DNA of 64,000 nt from Cercospora beticola (lineage: Eukaryota; Ascomycota; Dothideomycetes; Mycosphaerellales; Mycosphaerellaceae). The first letter of the stretch is position 1. Each line of letters opens with the position of its first letter. Shown here piece after piece: positions 61,593-64,000 of the stretch. The stretch lies in the NCBI RefSeq assembly GCF_033473495.1, contig NC_088936.1, forward strand, positions 4,650,001-4,714,000, given 5' to 3'. The notes beneath the pieces are model-generated. The model was not told the origin of the DNA and ran no database searches. It was given only the letters and a program-made list of their open reading frames with translations. The translations under genes and the position numbers were made by a program.

Positions 61593-62575
61593 ATGACTAC
61601 ACTTTTGAGCGCCACCGCCAGTGGCACCACGCAGCCTACCGTCTTCTATAATACGTACACAACGACGACACACAATCTGACAACTACATTCACGCCACCA
61701 GCACAGTGCTTCGCTCCGACCTACACATTGTCGCCCAGCGGAAACGATTCGGCCACAGGAAATACTGTGAACAGAGGATACAATCCGGACTGCTTCCCTA
61801 CTGGTTTCTTTGACGCTGTCACTGTGACCATCACTCGTCCCACTAAACCAAAAGTCGAAGTGTAGGGGGGCGTACCTGAGCTTGGGTTCGAACCTAGTCA
61901 AACTGGTCAGAGTATAGAAGTACCAGAGAGTTATTACTCCCTAGGAGTGTGTCCATCTAGCTATGTGTCTGCAGCGGGGACATATGATAGCAGAAACCAC
62001 TTTGATACCTGTTGTCCGTCGTGAGTATTTCAGAGCGTCTTACGGCTCAGCTGGTGGCTAAAGGCATTGGTAGTTTCATGTCCGTGATCGGCTCCAGCTG
62101 TACCAGTCTAGCCGACACCGTTACGTTCGTCAATGGGACCAAGACTCGGGTGGACTCAGGCCTACTTGCTGTCGCCCCCTCGATCGTGGTGGCTTATCAG
62201 TCTTCTGACCTCTCGCTGTGGGCCACACCGGGATCGACAAGCACGACATCTGCTGCCTCGACTTCGCGCCCGACCGATGCGGTGAACTTACCAACGACCA
62301 CGTCCGAGCCCGGTCTGAGTACTGGCGCCAAAGCAGGAATCGGCTCCGGTGTAGCTAGAGTGGTCATCGTCGGATTCATCATACTTGGACTTGTCATACG
62401 CAAACGCAGAACAGGCAGAAACGGTGATCCTTCTTCATACGCAGGCAAAGCAGAGCTCTCTGGAGAAGGCGTTCACCGGGAACTAAACGGAGAAGGAGCC
62501 GTGTACGAGAAGAGCACTTTCGTGAAGCCCGTCGAAATCGACAATGATAACCCCGTGGAACTTGATGGTGATTAG
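61593..62575 (+). CDS. Ser/Thr-rich single-pass membrane protein, possibly broken
   Basis: Exons 61593-62020 and 62074-62575 are joined across a 53-bp intron (GTGAGT...TGGTAG); reading gives ~309 codons. Ectodomain: Thr-rich start (NTYTTTTHNLTTTFTPPAQC), then Cys-containing parts (DCFPTGF, LGVCPSSY, FDTCCPS, SSCTSL) in the order seen in a common class of fungal cell-surface proteins. Then comes a Ser/Thr stalk, one membrane helix (ARVVIVGFIILGLVI) with a basic stop-transfer RKRRTGR, and a cytoplasmic tail. Codon 91 is TAG (61863-61865). Either the gene is broken, like its neighbour, or 61860-61910 is a 51-bp intron (ends GT/AG, frame kept) that removes the stop. I cannot decide. No cleavable signal peptide is evident from ATG 61593. 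Possible wall sensor; function unknown. Confidence 0.55.

Positions 62576-64000
<1,425 letters not shown>

Noticed and set aside
61875..61900. tRNA-like B-box (GGGTTCGAACC)
   Set aside because: The flanking bases do not form a T-stem or a cloverleaf, and no A-box lies at the right distance; the sequence is within the surface-protein gene or its possible intron.

Overview
The window is nuclear DNA from a filamentous ascomycete, most likely a dothideomycete-type fungus; the exact order is inference. The evidence is short introns (about 45-70 bp) with GTAAGT/GTATGT donors and CTAAC branch sites, fungus-specific housekeeping genes (TOF1, AIM21, AIM11, a Rac GTPase ending in a CaaX box, LIP5, a UGT80-type glucosyltransferase, DAHP synthase), several small secreted proteins, and one block with the CA/TG-depleted, AT-rich look of repeat-induced point mutation (RIP).

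Layout. 1-25 kb is ordinary euchromatin: the C-terminal part of TOF1, a small membrane protein, a large secreted protein, a UPF0132 membrane protein, a secreted VNQN-repeat protein, two small secreted proteins, an SR-like nuclear protein, AIM21, a twin-CX9C (CHCHD2/10-like) protein, a six-exon Rac gene, AIM11 and LIP5, the last two divergent from a 200-bp promoter. 25.5-53.3 kb is a different kind of DNA: ten genes, nearly all without recognisable families, coding for acidic, lysine-rich or coiled-coil proteins around one SNF2-type ATPase. A 5.3-kb, AT-rich tandem array with a ~158-bp period sits inside it at about 42.5-47.8 kb. 53.5-64 kb returns to normal genes: a six-exon glucosyltransferase, an F-box-family-like protein, a decayed CorA-like magnesium transporter, a Ser/Thr-rich single-pass membrane protein and the start of a DAHP synthase.

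The most unusual signal is a short near-palindrome, GAC(C/G)AGG(N)CCT(C/G)GTC, scattered many times over 25.5-53.3 kb on both sides of the array. It lies in exons, in seven of eight predicted introns, in UTRs and between genes, and is essentially absent in its full form from the flanks. In exons it is usually read in one phase and encodes Asp-Glu/Gln-Ala/Gly-Leu-Val. Several of the same genes also share promoter words (GG(T/G)CCGTGC, and a 41-bp element in inverted orientation between two divergent genes). Together this suggests one accessory module with its own sequence signature. A link to chromosome segregation, chromatin or selfish inheritance, based on the SNF2 ATPase, the coiled-coil protein and the satellite, is speculation. 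Exon joins were deduced by eye from splice signals and reading frame; none was checked against RNA or a database.
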